Positions 51,741-62,229 of a stretch of 64,000 nt of DNA are shown in pieces (positions within the stretch are counted from its first letter, which is position 1; each line of letters starts with the position of its first letter). The stretch is from Devosia neptuniae (GTDB lineage: Bacteria; Pseudomonadota; Alphaproteobacteria; Rhizobiales; Devosiaceae). The notes beneath the pieces were generated by a model. That model searched no databases. It saw only the letters and a program-made list of their open reading frames with translations, and was not told the origin of the DNA. Position numbers and translations under genes: made by a program. The stretch covers positions 744,001 through 808,000 of the forward strand of contig NZ_CP104965.1 of assembly GCF_025452235.1 (NCBI RefSeq). The letters run 5' to 3'.

Positions 51741-53198
51741 GTGCGCGTCTTTACCGCCGCCCTGGCCACCGAGACCAATACGTTTTCGCCTATAGCGATC
51801 GACAAGCGCGCTTTCGAGGCCTCGCTTTACGCCAAGCCGGGCGAGCATCCGGCGACGCCGACGCTGTGCAGCGCGCCGATCACGGTGGGCCGCGAGGTCT
51901 GTACGCAGCTGGGCTGGACGCTGATCGAGGGCAGCGCCAGCTGGGCGGACCCGGCGGGGCTGGTGGCGCGCACGACCTATGAGGATTTGCGCGACGAAAT
52001 CCTTGACCAATTGCGAGCGGCCATGCCGGTGGATGGTGTGGTGCTGGGCCTGCATGGCGCCATGGTGGCGCAGGGCTATGACGATGTCGAAGGGGATTTG
52101 CTGGCGCGGGTGCGCGAGATTGTGGGGCCGGATGTGCTGGTCTGCGCCGAGCTTGATCCGCATAGCCATCTCACCGCCAAGCGGGTGGCGGCGGCTGATT
52201 TTTTCGTGGTGTTCAAGGAATTTCCCCATATCGACTTTGTCGATCGGGCGCGCGATCTGTGGTCGATCGCGGTGCGGGCGCTCAAGGGCGAGATCAGTCC
52301 GGTGATGAGCGTGTTCGATTGCCGGATGATCGATGTGTTCCCCACCTCCAAGGAGCCGATGCGCAGCTTTGTGGATCGGCTCTATGGGCTGGAAAAGAGC
52401 GAGGCGGGCGTGCTGTCGCTGTCGGTGGTGCATGGCTTCATGGCGGGCGATGTGCCGGAAATGGGCACCAAGGTCATTGCGGTGACGGATAACCAGCCGG
52501 AGACCGGCGCGGCTTTGGCGGAAAAGCTGGGGCGCGAGCTGTTTGCCATGCGTGGCACCTTCATGGTCGCCCAAGTGGATGAGCATGTGGCGGTGGATGT
52601 GGCTGTGGCCGCGACCAAGGGGCCGGTGGTGATTGCCGATGTATGGGACAATCCCGGCGGCGGGCCCGCGGGGGACGCCACGGTGATCCTGGGCGAGCTG
52701 ATTGCGCGGGGCGTGACCGACGTGGCAGTGGGCACGATCTGGGACCCCATTGCGGTGCAGATCTGCATGGCGGCGGGCGAAGGGGCGGAAATCGCACTGC
52801 GTTTCGGGGCCAAATCGGCGCCGGATACGGGCTCGCCGATCGACAAGATCGTCACGGTGCGCAAGCTGGTGCCCAATGCCGAGATGCGGTTTGGCGAGAG
52901 CTTTGCGCCCTTTGGCGATGCGGCCTGGATCAGCTTTGACGGGATCGATGTGATCCTTAATTCGACGCGGGCTCAGAGTTTTGATCCGAGCCTCTTTTCA
53001 GCCATGGGAATCGAGCCGACATCGCGGAAGATATTGCTGATCAAATCGACCAACCACTTTTACGACTCGTTCTCGCGGATTGCGTCGGAGATTGTCTATT
53101 GCTCGGCGGGCAAGCCTTACCCCAATAGTCCGGCGACGACGCCCTATCGCAAGGCGCGGCGGGATATTTGGCCGATGGTGGAGAACCCTTGGGGGTGA
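51741..53198 (+). CDS. M81-family (MlrC-like) metallopeptidase
   Basis: A 485-residue protein. The GTG at 51741 gives VRVFTAALATETNTFSP, which aligns with the typical MlrC N-terminus (compare the second copy at 63923), so I choose it over the ATG 33 nt earlier. Conserved family segments are VVLGLHGAMVAQGYDDVEGD, CAELDPHSHLT (likely metal Asp/His), FKEFPHIDFVDRA and IADVWDNPGGGPAGDATVIL. Named after microcystinase C, most members have unknown small-peptide or amide substrates. It diverges from the RidA/SDR/PLP operon. Confidence 0.9.
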   Translation: MRVFTAALATETNTFSPIAIDKRAFEASLYAKPGEHPATPTLCSAPITVGREVCTQLGWTLIEGSASWADPAGLVARTTYEDLRDEILDQLRAAMPVDGVVLGLHGAMVAQGYDDVEGDLLARVREIVGPDVLVCAELDPHSHLTAKRVAAADFFVVFKEFPHIDFVDRARDLWSIAVRALKGEISPVMSVFDCRMIDVFPTSKEPMRSFVDRLYGLEKSEAGVLSLSVVHGFMAGDVPEMGTKVIAVTDNQPETGAALAEKLGRELFAMRGTFMVAQVDEHVAVDVAVAATKGPVVIADVWDNPGGGPAGDATVILGELIARGVTDVAVGTIWDPIAVQICMAAGEGAEIALRFGAKSAPDTGSPIDKIVTVRKLVPNAEMRFGESFAPFGDAAWISFDGIDVILNSTRAQSFDPSLFSAMGIEPTSRKILLIKSTNHFYDSFSRIASEIVYCSAGKPYPNSPATTPYRKARRDIWPMVENPWG

Positions 53199-53200
53199 GA

Positions 53201-53392
53201 CCTTTCCCTTCTCCCCTTGATGGAGAAGGTGCCGCGTAGGGACACCGAATTCGCGAAGGCGAATTTCGGTTGGGATGCGGGGTCTCTTTCTACGCTTCTG
53301 GCATGGGATAACGCAGAACCCCTCACCCTCGAAAATCCGCTGAACGCGGATTTCCTATCCCTCTCCCTCAAGGGGAGAGGGGAAGAAAGATC
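53201..53392. repeat. Composite palindromic element after the M81 gene
   Basis: Outer arms CCCTTCTCCCCTTGATGGAG (from about 53206) and CCCTCTCCCTCAAGGGGAGA (from 53359) are imperfect inverted partners of family A type. Between them lie two smaller hairpins, ACCGAAATTCG-type at 53244-53270 and AAATCCGC-TGAAC-GCGGATTT at 53333-53353. It fills nearly the whole gap between convergent genes and could stop transcription in both directions. Confidence 0.75.
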
Positions 53393-55409
53393 ACTCCTCG
53401 GCCCAATTGCCGTACATGATCGGCATCAGGCCCGCGAGCGCGCTGAAGCGGGTCCAGCTTTTGCGGTCGGGGAGGGTCCAGCCGGCTTCGGCGACGGCGG
53501 AGAGGCGGGGGAAGACCAGGCGGTCGAAAATGGCGCGGTCGGTCATGGATTCGCTCCAGATGCAGGCTTGCACGCCCAGCAGATGCTTGAGCTGGTGTTC
53601 GGTCCAGCCTTCGCGCGACTCGAATTCGTAGGTTTCCTGCGGGCCCGACCAGCCGGCCCAACCGGCGCCGGGTTCGGCCCAGGCCTGGCCATTGGCCATG
53701 TCGAGATAATAGCGCTGGCCGGGGGAAACGACCATGTCATAGCCGCGTTCGGCCAGGGCCGCGTTGATCTCGACATTGCGCCAGCCGATCAGGAAGGTCT
53801 TGGATTTGTCGACCTTGTCGCCATGGCCGGCTTCTTCCCAGCCGCCGGTAATGGCGCCCTTGGAGGCGATGATTTCGTGCACGCGGCGGATGAATTCGGA
53901 CTGCAGGAGCGCGGTGGGCGAACCCTCGATTTCGTCGGCGCCGTGGTGATTGCCCAGGACGTTGAGCTGGGCTTCGTGCTTCTTGCGCAAAGCCGGGCCG
54001 CCGAGCTTTTCGATCATGTCCAGCGCCAGGGGCGAACCGGACCAGGCGGCGAGCGGGACTTCGTCGGCGCCCAGATGGAAGATACCGGCGGGGAACAGTT
54101 CGAGCACCTCGTCGATTACCTTTTCCATGAAGGTGTAGACCGGCTCATAGGCAGGGTTGAGGCTGTTATTGGGGAAGCCCTGCACCGATTGGTATTCGCC
54201 GATCTCGTTGGGATCGCGCAATTGCGGGAGGGATTGCAGCACGGCATAGGAATGGCCGGGCACGTCGATTTCGGGGATCACGGTGATGGCAAGGCTATCG
54301 GCCAGAGCCACGATTTCGCGCACGACGGGTTTGGAATAATAGCCGCCGGTCGGCTGCGGGCCGGAGCCCAATAGCGGCGGCAGGGCCTTGCCGTGGCCGC
54401 GCCAGGCGCCGATTTCGGTCAGTTCGGGATAGGCATCGATTTCCAAGCGCCAGGCTTCGTCTTCGCTGAGGTGCCAGTGGAACTTGTTGAGCTTGTTCCA
54501 GGCCATGAGCCTGATGAGGCGGCTGACTTCGGCACCGGTATAGAACTGGCGCGCCACGTCGAGATGGCAGCCGCGATAGGTGAAGCCGGGCTCGTCGGTG
54601 ATAGTGCCGCCGGTGGGGAAGAGGAAGGTCTGGGGGTAGAGCTTGGCGCCGCGCAGGATGTGGCCCAGGGTGACCAGGCCGTAGAACATGCCCTGGCGGG
54701 TGGTAGCGGAAACGGTGGCGGCATTGTCGGCGAAGCTGACTTCATAGGCTTCGGCGCCGAGGCCCAGCTTGTGCACGATCTGCACCGGCATGCCGGCTTC
54801 GGAGGCGGGGCGGACGATGGCTTCGACGGGGAAGAGGTCGGCGACCAGGGTTGCGAAGGCGGCGGCGGCTTTGGACGCATCCTCGCCCTGCGGTTGCAAG
54901 TCGAAGCCGGGCGGGACGATGCGGGCGCCGGTGGTGGCGACGGATTTGGGCCAGGGGATGATCGAGACGGGAACCGGCGCCTTGGCGGGCACCTTGAACT
55001 TCGCCGCGCCCTTGAGCAGCGGAGAATTGTGGCCCTTGCCCTGGGTGGGGGCGGTGGGCAGGGTGATGATGGTGCCGTCGGCGAGGGCCACATAGCCGGA
55101 ATTGGCGCCGTCGCTCCAATGGCGCAAGCCATAGGAGAGGCCGCGGGCAATGGCTTTCCAGGTTTGGCCGGGTTCGAGCACGAGGCCGTCGGGGGGCGCA
55201 ATCAGGGTGTGGTTGGAGAGGCGCTTGAGCAGCTTGCCGTTTTCGAGCGTGGCGTGCGGATCGATACGGGCGGGGCCGGAAAAGCCCAGTGTAAAGTCCT
55301 TGAGCGCGGTGTCGCCATTATTGGTGAGCTCGATGCCGTAAGCGAGGCTTTCGCCTTCGCTGGCAGGGGTCCAGGTGGTTACGAGCGACAAAGAATGGCC
55401 GGCAGTCAT
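53391..55409 (-). CDS. GH20 beta-N-acetylhexosaminidase, cytoplasmic
   Basis: A 672-residue enzyme. An N-terminal beta-sandwich-like region (about 1-150) and a GH20b-like domain (about 155-280) precede the catalytic barrel (about 285-650). The catalytic Asp-Glu pair is in FHLGADEVPL, and the barrel begins FTYRGCHLDVARQF. There is no signal peptide, so it should work on oligosaccharides brought in by the ABC transporter of the same operon, releasing GlcNAc or GalNAc. The start at 55409 (MTAGHSLSL) follows GGGATAA. It is the last gene of the operon. Confidence 0.93.
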   Translation of the reverse strand: MTAGHSLSLVTTWTPASEGESLAYGIELTNNGDTALKDFTLGFSGPARIDPHATLENGKLLKRLSNHTLIAPPDGLVLEPGQTWKAIARGLSYGLRHWSDGANSGYVALADGTIITLPTAPTQGKGHNSPLLKGAAKFKVPAKAPVPVSIIPWPKSVATTGARIVPPGFDLQPQGEDASKAAAAFATLVADLFPVEAIVRPASEAGMPVQIVHKLGLGAEAYEVSFADNAATVSATTRQGMFYGLVTLGHILRGAKLYPQTFLFPTGGTITDEPGFTYRGCHLDVARQFYTGAEVSRLIRLMAWNKLNKFHWHLSEDEAWRLEIDAYPELTEIGAWRGHGKALPPLLGSGPQPTGGYYSKPVVREIVALADSLAITVIPEIDVPGHSYAVLQSLPQLRDPNEIGEYQSVQGFPNNSLNPAYEPVYTFMEKVIDEVLELFPAGIFHLGADEVPLAAWSGSPLALDMIEKLGGPALRKKHEAQLNVLGNHHGADEIEGSPTALLQSEFIRRVHEIIASKGAITGGWEEAGHGDKVDKSKTFLIGWRNVEINAALAERGYDMVVSPGQRYYLDMANGQAWAEPGAGWAGWSGPQETYEFESREGWTEHQLKHLLGVQACIWSESMTDRAIFDRLVFPRLSAVAEAGWTLPDRKSWTRFSALAGLMPIMYGNWAEE

Positions 55410-55444
55410 GGCATTATCCCGATGGCAAGGAGTGGAAGGAAAGC

Positions 55445-56311
55445 TCAGTCCCCGAGAGGCTGGGCGTCGTCGCCGTCGCGATTGACGACGAGCTGATGCT
55501 TGATGCGCCGCATGCTGGCGACGGCGGACGGGCCAAGGCGGGTGGCGACCGTCTGGGCCAGCACGTCGACCGTGGCCAAAAAGGCGTAGCGGCCGGGCGT
55601 TGGGCGCAGGATATCGATGTTCTCGTGCCAATTGACCGGCAGCAGGATGTCGGATTGGGCCGAGACCATGGAGGATGAGCGGGTGACCACGATGCGGGTC
55701 AGGCCATATTCACCGGCCACGGTGAGCGTCTTGGCCAGCTGCGCATTATTGCCGGAAAGCGAAAAGGCGACGATGACCGTACCGGGCGGGGCGGAGGCGG
55801 CGCGCATCATCTGCAATTGATGATCTTCGGTGGAGGCGACCCGCAGGCCCAGGCGGAACAGGCGCGTTTCGATTTCGCCGGCCATCATCGAGGAGGCGCC
55901 GCCCGAGCCGAAGGCCAGCACGAAATTAGACTTGGCAATGGCTTCACCGGCGCGTTCGACGGCAGCGAAATCGAGATGTTCGAAGGTTTCGTAGATGATG
56001 GACTGGATGCCGTTGACGACGCCCTGGGCGATTTCGCGCACATTGGAGGGGCTGGCGGCGGGCGAGAAATAGCGCTGCCCGACAAAGCGGGACTGGGCCA
56101 GCCGCACCTTGAAATCGGCATAGCTGTCGCAGCCCAGACGCCGGCAGAAGCGGGTGACGGTGGGCGGGGAGACATCGGCCTGCGCCGCCAGATCGACGAT
56201 GGACATTTTGAGCACGCTGTCGACATCGGCGAGCACGATCTCGGTCAGAGCGCGCTCCGACCGCGTGAACGCGTTCTTTTCGGTCTGCAACAGACCGACG
56301 ATATCCAACAT
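55445..56311 (-). CDS. RpiR/MurR-family regulator with SIS domain
   Basis: A 288-residue regulator. The HTH_6 domain lies at about 1-77 (VDLAAQADVSPPTVTRFCRR). The sugar-isomerase (SIS) domain lies at about 125-260 (VLAFGSGGASSMMAGEIETR, VIVAFSLSGNN), which binds a sugar phosphate or amino-sugar effector. Encoded between the transporter ATPase and the hexosaminidase, it probably controls this operon in response to an amino-sugar phosphate. Operator not identified. Confidence 0.92.
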   Translation of the reverse strand: MLDIVGLLQTEKNAFTRSERALTEIVLADVDSVLKMSIVDLAAQADVSPPTVTRFCRRLGCDSYADFKVRLAQSRFVGQRYFSPAASPSNVREIAQGVVNGIQSIIYETFEHLDFAAVERAGEAIAKSNFVLAFGSGGASSMMAGEIETRLFRLGLRVASTEDHQLQMMRAASAPPGTVIVAFSLSGNNAQLAKTLTVAGEYGLTRIVVTRSSSMVSAQSDILLPVNWHENIDILRPTPGRYAFLATVDVLAQTVATRLGPSAVASMRRIKHQLVVNRDGDDAQPLGD

Positions 56312-56340
56312 GCTGCTCTCCCCCGACTCTTAAAGGCCTC

Positions 56341-57417
<1,077 letters not shown>

Positions 57418-57512
57418 GGCGTTGCGTCTCCGGGCGGCGGGGCGGTTCCCGCGGGCGGGTAGAAAGGGTGTCGGGATGGCCGCCGCCCGAAGGCGACGGC
57501 CGAACTTCAGGC

Positions 57513-58736
57513 TTACTTGTACTGCTCGAGTTCGCCGGCAGCCGTGGTGAGGGCAGCGGCGGGCTCGGCGGCGCCGGTCACGACGGACTGCACCATTTCG
57601 ATCATCACGTTCTGCAGGCCGACATAGTCGGTCAGCAGCGGCTCGGGACCACCGAATTCGATGCCGTCGAGGAAGGGCGCCCAATAGGGCTTCTCGGCGA
57701 GCAGTTCGGCGGTCTGGGGCTCAAGCGGGCGGAGCGGGGTCAGGCCCTGGGCCATTTCGGCAGCCCATTGGCGTTCGCCCGAAGTCAGGTATTTGGCAAG
57801 GCTGGTGGCCTGCTCTTCAACGCCCGAGCCCTTGAACACGGCCAGCGAGTCGGTGATCAGCAGGGTGCCCGGACCCTTGGCGGATGGGCCAAGCGGCAGG
57901 GCGGCAACGCCCCAGTTCATGCCGGCTTCGGTGGCCAGATTGGCGGCGTTGGGCGAAGCATGGATCATGCCCAGCGTGCCGTCGAGCCAGATGGCGCGCA
58001 CTTCGTTCTGCTCGTACGCGGTCGGGCCTTCTTCGGAATAGGCCGAGATGTCCTTGAGCGCGGTGAGGGCTTCCAGGTTCTGCGGCGAGTCGAGCACGAT
58101 ATTGCCATCGGCATCGATGACCTGGCCGTCATTGGTGTAAACCCAATGGAGGAACTGGTGCATGGTGTTGTCGAAGGTCTTGGCGACGACGCCGAAACCG
58201 TCAAAGTCGGTATTGTCTTCGATCTGCTTGGCGAAGGCGATCTCTTCCTCCCAGGTCTTGGGCGGGACCTCCGGGTCGAGCCCGGCAGCCTTGAAGACAT
58301 CCTTGTTCCAGTAGAAGGCCTTGGTCGAGAAGGCGACCGGGACGCCCCACTGGGTGCCGTCGAAGGTGACGGTATCGGGCACGTAATTGTAATAGCCGGC
58401 CTTTTCCTCGTCGGTCATCGGCACGGGGACGATGAGATCGTTGAGGGCGAACTGCTTGAGGGTGCGCGAGCCGACATAGGCCAGCGCGACGGGCGTGCCG
58501 GCGGCAGCGAGCGTGGTCACCTTATCCTGGCACTGGCCCCAGCCCACGACTTCGGGCACGACCTTGAAGCCCGGATTTTCGGCTTCCCATTCCTTGAAAT
58601 AGTCGGCGTAGCCTGCCGTGAGTTCGTCACCGCAGTTGATGAAGCTGATTTCCTTGACGTCCTGGGCGAATGAAGCGGGTGCCGAGGCCGCCAGGGCCAG
58701 CAGCGACACCGCGATTAGGCCGGTCGTTTTTTGCAC
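57513..58736 (-). CDS. Extracellular sugar-binding protein of CUT1 ABC importer
   Basis: A 407-residue periplasmic binding protein with signal peptide 1-24 (ending ASFA|QDV). It is the cluster B type used by sugar importers, with WGVPVAFSTKAFYWNKDVF and the aromatic-rich ligand segments. The start codon is GTG at 58736 with AGGGAG about 9 nt upstream. Context with a GH20 enzyme and an RpiR regulator suggests chitobiose or another N-acetylhexosamine oligosaccharide as ligand; the sequence alone does not prove this. The 95-nt gap to the ATPase gene has no terminator. Confidence 0.9.
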   Translation of the reverse strand: MQKTTGLIAVSLLALAASAPASFAQDVKEISFINCGDELTAGYADYFKEWEAENPGFKVVPEVVGWGQCQDKVTTLAAAGTPVALAYVGSRTLKQFALNDLIVPVPMTDEEKAGYYNYVPDTVTFDGTQWGVPVAFSTKAFYWNKDVFKAAGLDPEVPPKTWEEEIAFAKQIEDNTDFDGFGVVAKTFDNTMHQFLHWVYTNDGQVIDADGNIVLDSPQNLEALTALKDISAYSEEGPTAYEQNEVRAIWLDGTLGMIHASPNAANLATEAGMNWGVAALPLGPSAKGPGTLLITDSLAVFKGSGVEEQATSLAKYLTSGERQWAAEMAQGLTPLRPLEPQTAELLAEKPYWAPFLDGIEFGGPEPLLTDYVGLQNVMIEMVQSVVTGAAEPAAALTTAAGELEQYK

Positions 58737-58847
58737 TTTGTAGTCTCCCTTGTTGCACGCCCCGAAGAGCGCCTTCCCTCGGAGCAGGACCGAAATCCCG
58801 CTCCAAACTTGACAGCCTGACGGACCCTTCTTCCGCCCGGCCTTCCC

Positions 58848-59804
58848 CTATTGCTTCACGGCACCGGCGGTGAGGCCGGCGACGAGATAGCGCTGCAGGA
58901 ACACGATGACGATCATGACCGGCAGGATTCCGACGAAACTGGCCGCCATCAACTCGTTCCACTGCACTTCCTGCTTGCCGAAAAAGGCGAAGAGCCCAAC
59001 CGGCAGCGGCATGAATTCAGTCCGGGAATTGAAGGTCAGCGCGAAGATGAATTGCTGGGCATAGGCGCCGATGAAGGTCATGATCGCGACCACGACAATG
59101 CCCGGCATAGCCAGCGGCAGGATGACCCGGCGCAGGGTATATAGGCGGGACGCGCCATCGACCCAGGCGGCTTCGTCCAGCTCGCGCGGAATGCGCATCA
59201 TATAGGTGCGCAACAGCCAGATGGACGAGGGAATGAGGAAAGCGGCGCCCGGCACGATCATGGCCCAATAGGTGTTGAGCAGCATCAGCTGTCGCATCAG
59301 GCGGAACAGCGGGATCAGCAGCACGGCGCCCGAGAACATGTTGACGGCCAGGAACATGCCCAGCAGGAGCCCGGACCCGGCAAACTGGAAGCGGGCAAAG
59401 GCATAGGCGGCCGGCACCACGATGATGACGACGATCAGCGTCACCACCGAGGAGATGAAGAAGGAATTGAAGATGTGCATGCCCAGCATGGGCACCGAGC
59501 GCCACATCTGGAAATAGGCGTCGAACGAGCCGTTCTGCGGAATGAAGTTATAGGGCGTGGAGAACAGCTGGCTCAGCGGCTTGAGCGAGACCAGGAAGCC
59601 TTCGATGAAGGGGGCCAGCACAAAGAACAGGAACACGGCCATGCCGGCATAGAGGGCGACGACCTCATACCACTTATAGCGGTCGATCATAGCCTTGGTG
59701 GAGCGGGCGCGCGGGCGGGTGGTGACCTGCGCCATGGCGCTAGCACTGGTGGCCAGGGGATTGGCGCCCGGGGGCAAAGCGGAGCTTGAGTTATCGGCAC
59801 TCAT
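58848..59804 (-). CDS. Sugar ABC transporter permease (MalG type)
   Basis: A 318-residue permease. An Ala/Ser/Pro-rich N-terminal tail (1-35) precedes six membrane helices. The cytoplasmic coupling loop is ELDEAAWVDGASRLYTLRRV followed by ILPLAMPG, matching the EAA motif. The start overlaps the stop of the partner permease by 4 nt (59801-59804). The tail length is unusual for the family but contains no clear domain. Confidence 0.93.
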   Translation of the reverse strand: MSADNSSSALPPGANPLATSASAMAQVTTRPRARSTKAMIDRYKWYEVVALYAGMAVFLFFVLAPFIEGFLVSLKPLSQLFSTPYNFIPQNGSFDAYFQMWRSVPMLGMHIFNSFFISSVVTLIVVIIVVPAAYAFARFQFAGSGLLLGMFLAVNMFSGAVLLIPLFRLMRQLMLLNTYWAMIVPGAAFLIPSSIWLLRTYMMRIPRELDEAAWVDGASRLYTLRRVILPLAMPGIVVVAIMTFIGAYAQQFIFALTFNSRTEFMPLPVGLFAFFGKQEVQWNELMAASFVGILPVMIVIVFLQRYLVAGLTAGAVKQ

Positions 59805-60688
59805 TTGGCTTCTCCCTGCGAGAGTTTGCGGACCGCCCGGAAATAGACGAGGCAGAAGATCGACACGAAAATGCAGATCACCACGGCGCGGGCGGCGCCT
59901 TCGCCATATTTGCGGGAGCCGATGGCCGTCTTGTAGGTATCGATGATCATGGTGGTGGTGGAGCCGGACGGGCCGCCCTGGGTCAGGATCCAGATGATAT
60001 CGAAGGAATTGAAAGTGGCGATCAGGCTGAGCAAGCTCATGGTCAGCATGGCCGGCATCATCAAAGGCAGGGTGATGCGGCGGAAGCGATAGGACCGGGA
60101 TGCACCATCGGTCCAGGCGGCTTCATAGAGATCCTTGGGAATGGATTGTATGGCGGCCAGCAGATAGATGGTGACCATGGGCACCCCGATCCACACATCA
60201 GTGACGATGGTGGCCCAGAAGGCCGAGCTACCTTGCGCCAGGATCGGCCATGGCTTGCTGATGATGCCGAAATTCTGCAACAGGCCGGAAATCATGCCGA
60301 ACTGGCCGTTATACATCCAGCCCCACATGAAAATGCCGATCGCCATGGGCACGATCCAGGGCGGCATGGTGAGAATGCGGAACACGGTCTGGCCGGGGAT
60401 GGCGGCATTGAGCAGGGTAGCGCCCAAAGTGCCGATGATCATCTTGGTGGCGACCGAGAAGAAGGTCCAGATGAAGGTGCGCAGGATGACTTCAGTGAAA
60501 TTGCCGGCGCCGAAAATGCGTTGATAATTGGCCCAGCCGACGAAATCATAGGTCGGGCGGAGGGCCGCATTGGTGAAGCTGAGGACCACCGTGTCGAACA
60601 GCGGATAGGCAACGATGATCAGGATGTAGATGAGGGCGGGAGCCAGTAAGGCCAGAGCGAAGAGGGAAGCGCTGCGAGTACCGGTCAT
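59801..60688 (-). CDS. Sugar ABC transporter permease (MalF type)
   Basis: A 295-residue permease with six membrane helices and the EAA loop KDLYEAAWTDGASRSYRFRR followed by ITLPLMMPAM. It pairs with the next gene product to form the channel. It starts 11 nt after the oxidoreductase gene stop, so the operon runs oxidoreductase, permeases, binding protein, ATPase, regulator, hexosaminidase. Confidence 0.93.
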   Translation of the reverse strand: MTGTRSASLFALALLAPALIYILIIVAYPLFDTVVLSFTNAALRPTYDFVGWANYQRIFGAGNFTEVILRTFIWTFFSVATKMIIGTLGATLLNAAIPGQTVFRILTMPPWIVPMAIGIFMWGWMYNGQFGMISGLLQNFGIISKPWPILAQGSSAFWATIVTDVWIGVPMVTIYLLAAIQSIPKDLYEAAWTDGASRSYRFRRITLPLMMPAMLTMSLLSLIATFNSFDIIWILTQGGPSGSTTTMIIDTYKTAIGSRKYGEGAARAVVICIFVSIFCLVYFRAVRKLSQGEAK

Positions 60689-60699
60689 CTACCTGCTCC

Positions 60700-61854
60700 T
60701 CAGCTCGCTCGGCCTAAAGCCGCATCGAATTGTTGCCAGATGGGCGTCATGTCCACCACCGATCGGCTCGCCATCGCCTTGTCCATGGAGAGCGCCAAGA
60801 GGCCCGCCTCCAATGCGTCCGTGACCGAGACCGGCAGGGGCGCGCCGTCCACGATATGCTTGAGAATATCTTCGGCCATCTGCTCGTCGGCGCCATAGTG
60901 CTGGCTGAGGCCGCTGGTCTTGTAGGTCGTGTCAACGAGGCGCTCGGACGTGCGCGAGTCCGTGACACGCAGGAAATTGCGGATGAAATCGCCTTCGGCC
61001 ATGCCCTTGGCTCCCATCACTGCGAAGCGGCGGAAATCGTCTGGCACGTTCAGATTGGTATGAAAGGTCAGCGCGGCGCCATTTTCATATTGCACCATTG
61101 CCGTCTGGAAATCGATGATGTCGCCATCGCTGTCGAACACCTTGTCGCTACCCTGCCAGCCGGAGGGCTTGCGATGGTAGACTTCCATGTCGTTGATGCC
61201 CGTAACCTGGGGCGCATTCTTGGGCACGAAAGTGCGGCGGCCGCCAAAGCTGGAGACATATTTGGGGCGGCAGCCCATGACGCCATTATAGAGATCGAGA
61301 TCATGGCAGCATTTTTCGAGCATGAAGCTGCCCGAATATTTCTCGTAGCGGCGCCAGTCGCGCATGAAGAAAGCGCCGTGATAGGGCGGGATATGCTCGG
61401 AGGCCTCGATGGAGGTGATGTCGCCCAATTGGCCCTCGGCCTGGGCCTTGCGCAGGTCCACATAGAGCGGGGCATAGCGCAGCACGAGACCGACCATCAG
61501 ATTGTCGGAGCCGTATTGGGCGATCAGCTCGGCCAGCGCCATGGTGTCTTCGACTGAGGTGACCACCGGCTTTTCGGTGAAAATCTTGAGGCCGCGTTCG
61601 AGCCCGATGCGGATATGGCCGAGATGGAGGTGATTGGGCGAACCGACCATCAGCAGGTCGAGCTGCTCATTGTCGAGCATGGCCTCGAGGCTATCATATT
61701 GCTTGCCGACATTGACGCCGTGCTCGGTGGCATAGGGCAGGCCAGCCGGGGCGGGATCGACATAGCCGACGATGTTGAAATCGTCGCGCGCCACGGAGAA
61801 CACCCGTGCCAGATAACCCAGACGATAGCCCAGACCGATAATGCCAACCCGCAT
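60700..61854 (-). CDS. Gfo/Idh/MocA-family oxidoreductase
   Basis: A 384-residue NAD(P)-dependent dehydrogenase. The N-terminal Rossmann fold begins MRVGIIGLGYRLGYLARVFS. The conserved EKP motif (KIFTEKPVVTS) carries the catalytic Lys, and the C-terminal alpha/beta domain has EKCCHDLDLYNGVMG with the probable active-site His. It may oxidise the sugar released by the operon's hexosaminidase, or a modified amino sugar. The start at 61854 fits the family. It is the first gene of the operon, with a TTGACA promoter element about 70-100 nt upstream. Confidence 0.92.
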   Translation of the reverse strand: MRVGIIGLGYRLGYLARVFSVARDDFNIVGYVDPAPAGLPYATEHGVNVGKQYDSLEAMLDNEQLDLLMVGSPNHLHLGHIRIGLERGLKIFTEKPVVTSVEDTMALAELIAQYGSDNLMVGLVLRYAPLYVDLRKAQAEGQLGDITSIEASEHIPPYHGAFFMRDWRRYEKYSGSFMLEKCCHDLDLYNGVMGCRPKYVSSFGGRRTFVPKNAPQVTGINDMEVYHRKPSGWQGSDKVFDSDGDIIDFQTAMVQYENGAALTFHTNLNVPDDFRRFAVMGAKGMAEGDFIRNFLRVTDSRTSERLVDTTYKTSGLSQHYGADEQMAEDILKHIVDGAPLPVSVTDALEAGLLALSMDKAMASRSVVDMTPIWQQFDAALGRAS

Positions 61855-62229
61855 AGATATACGCCCATCCTGTTCCCGCCATTCTCTGTTGGACTGGTCG
61901 GGTTTTCTGTAAACTATTTTCAAGATTAGGATCGTTCCGAACAGGATGTCAACACGAATCCGACACATCCACAATACCAATCTAGACCGCAGGTGGGCTT
62001 GCCCAAACCGGCGCCATTCTGCTGAAAACCTGAGCGATTTCACCGATTTTTCCGCATTTTTCGCTGTGGACAAGCGTGCCGGAAAAAGGCAGCATGCTCG
62101 GATTGGTATCTATGTACGTGCCTCAAAGCGGGCTTCGCACGGATGTCAGAAATGAAAATTTATAACAGAGTCAGGCAGAATCCCCGGCATTTGCCGCAGC
62201 GGCCTGCCTGAGGCCCGGGAGAGAGCCAG
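61855..62229. other. 375-bp gap between divergent genes
   Basis: No gene is supported here. It contains the promoter-like pair for the minus-strand operon (61924-61952), and AT-rich sequence near 62145-62170 that could serve the plus-strand NTF2-like gene. I see no repeat element of the families found elsewhere in the window. Confidence 0.5.
61924..61952 (-). promoter_or_regulatory. Sigma-70-like promoter of the amino-sugar operon
   Basis: On the minus strand TTGACA (61952-61947) is followed after 17 nt by CTAATC (61929-61924). The -35 is perfect and the -10 is a weak match. It lies about 70 nt upstream of the Gfo/Idh ATG. Confidence 0.4.
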
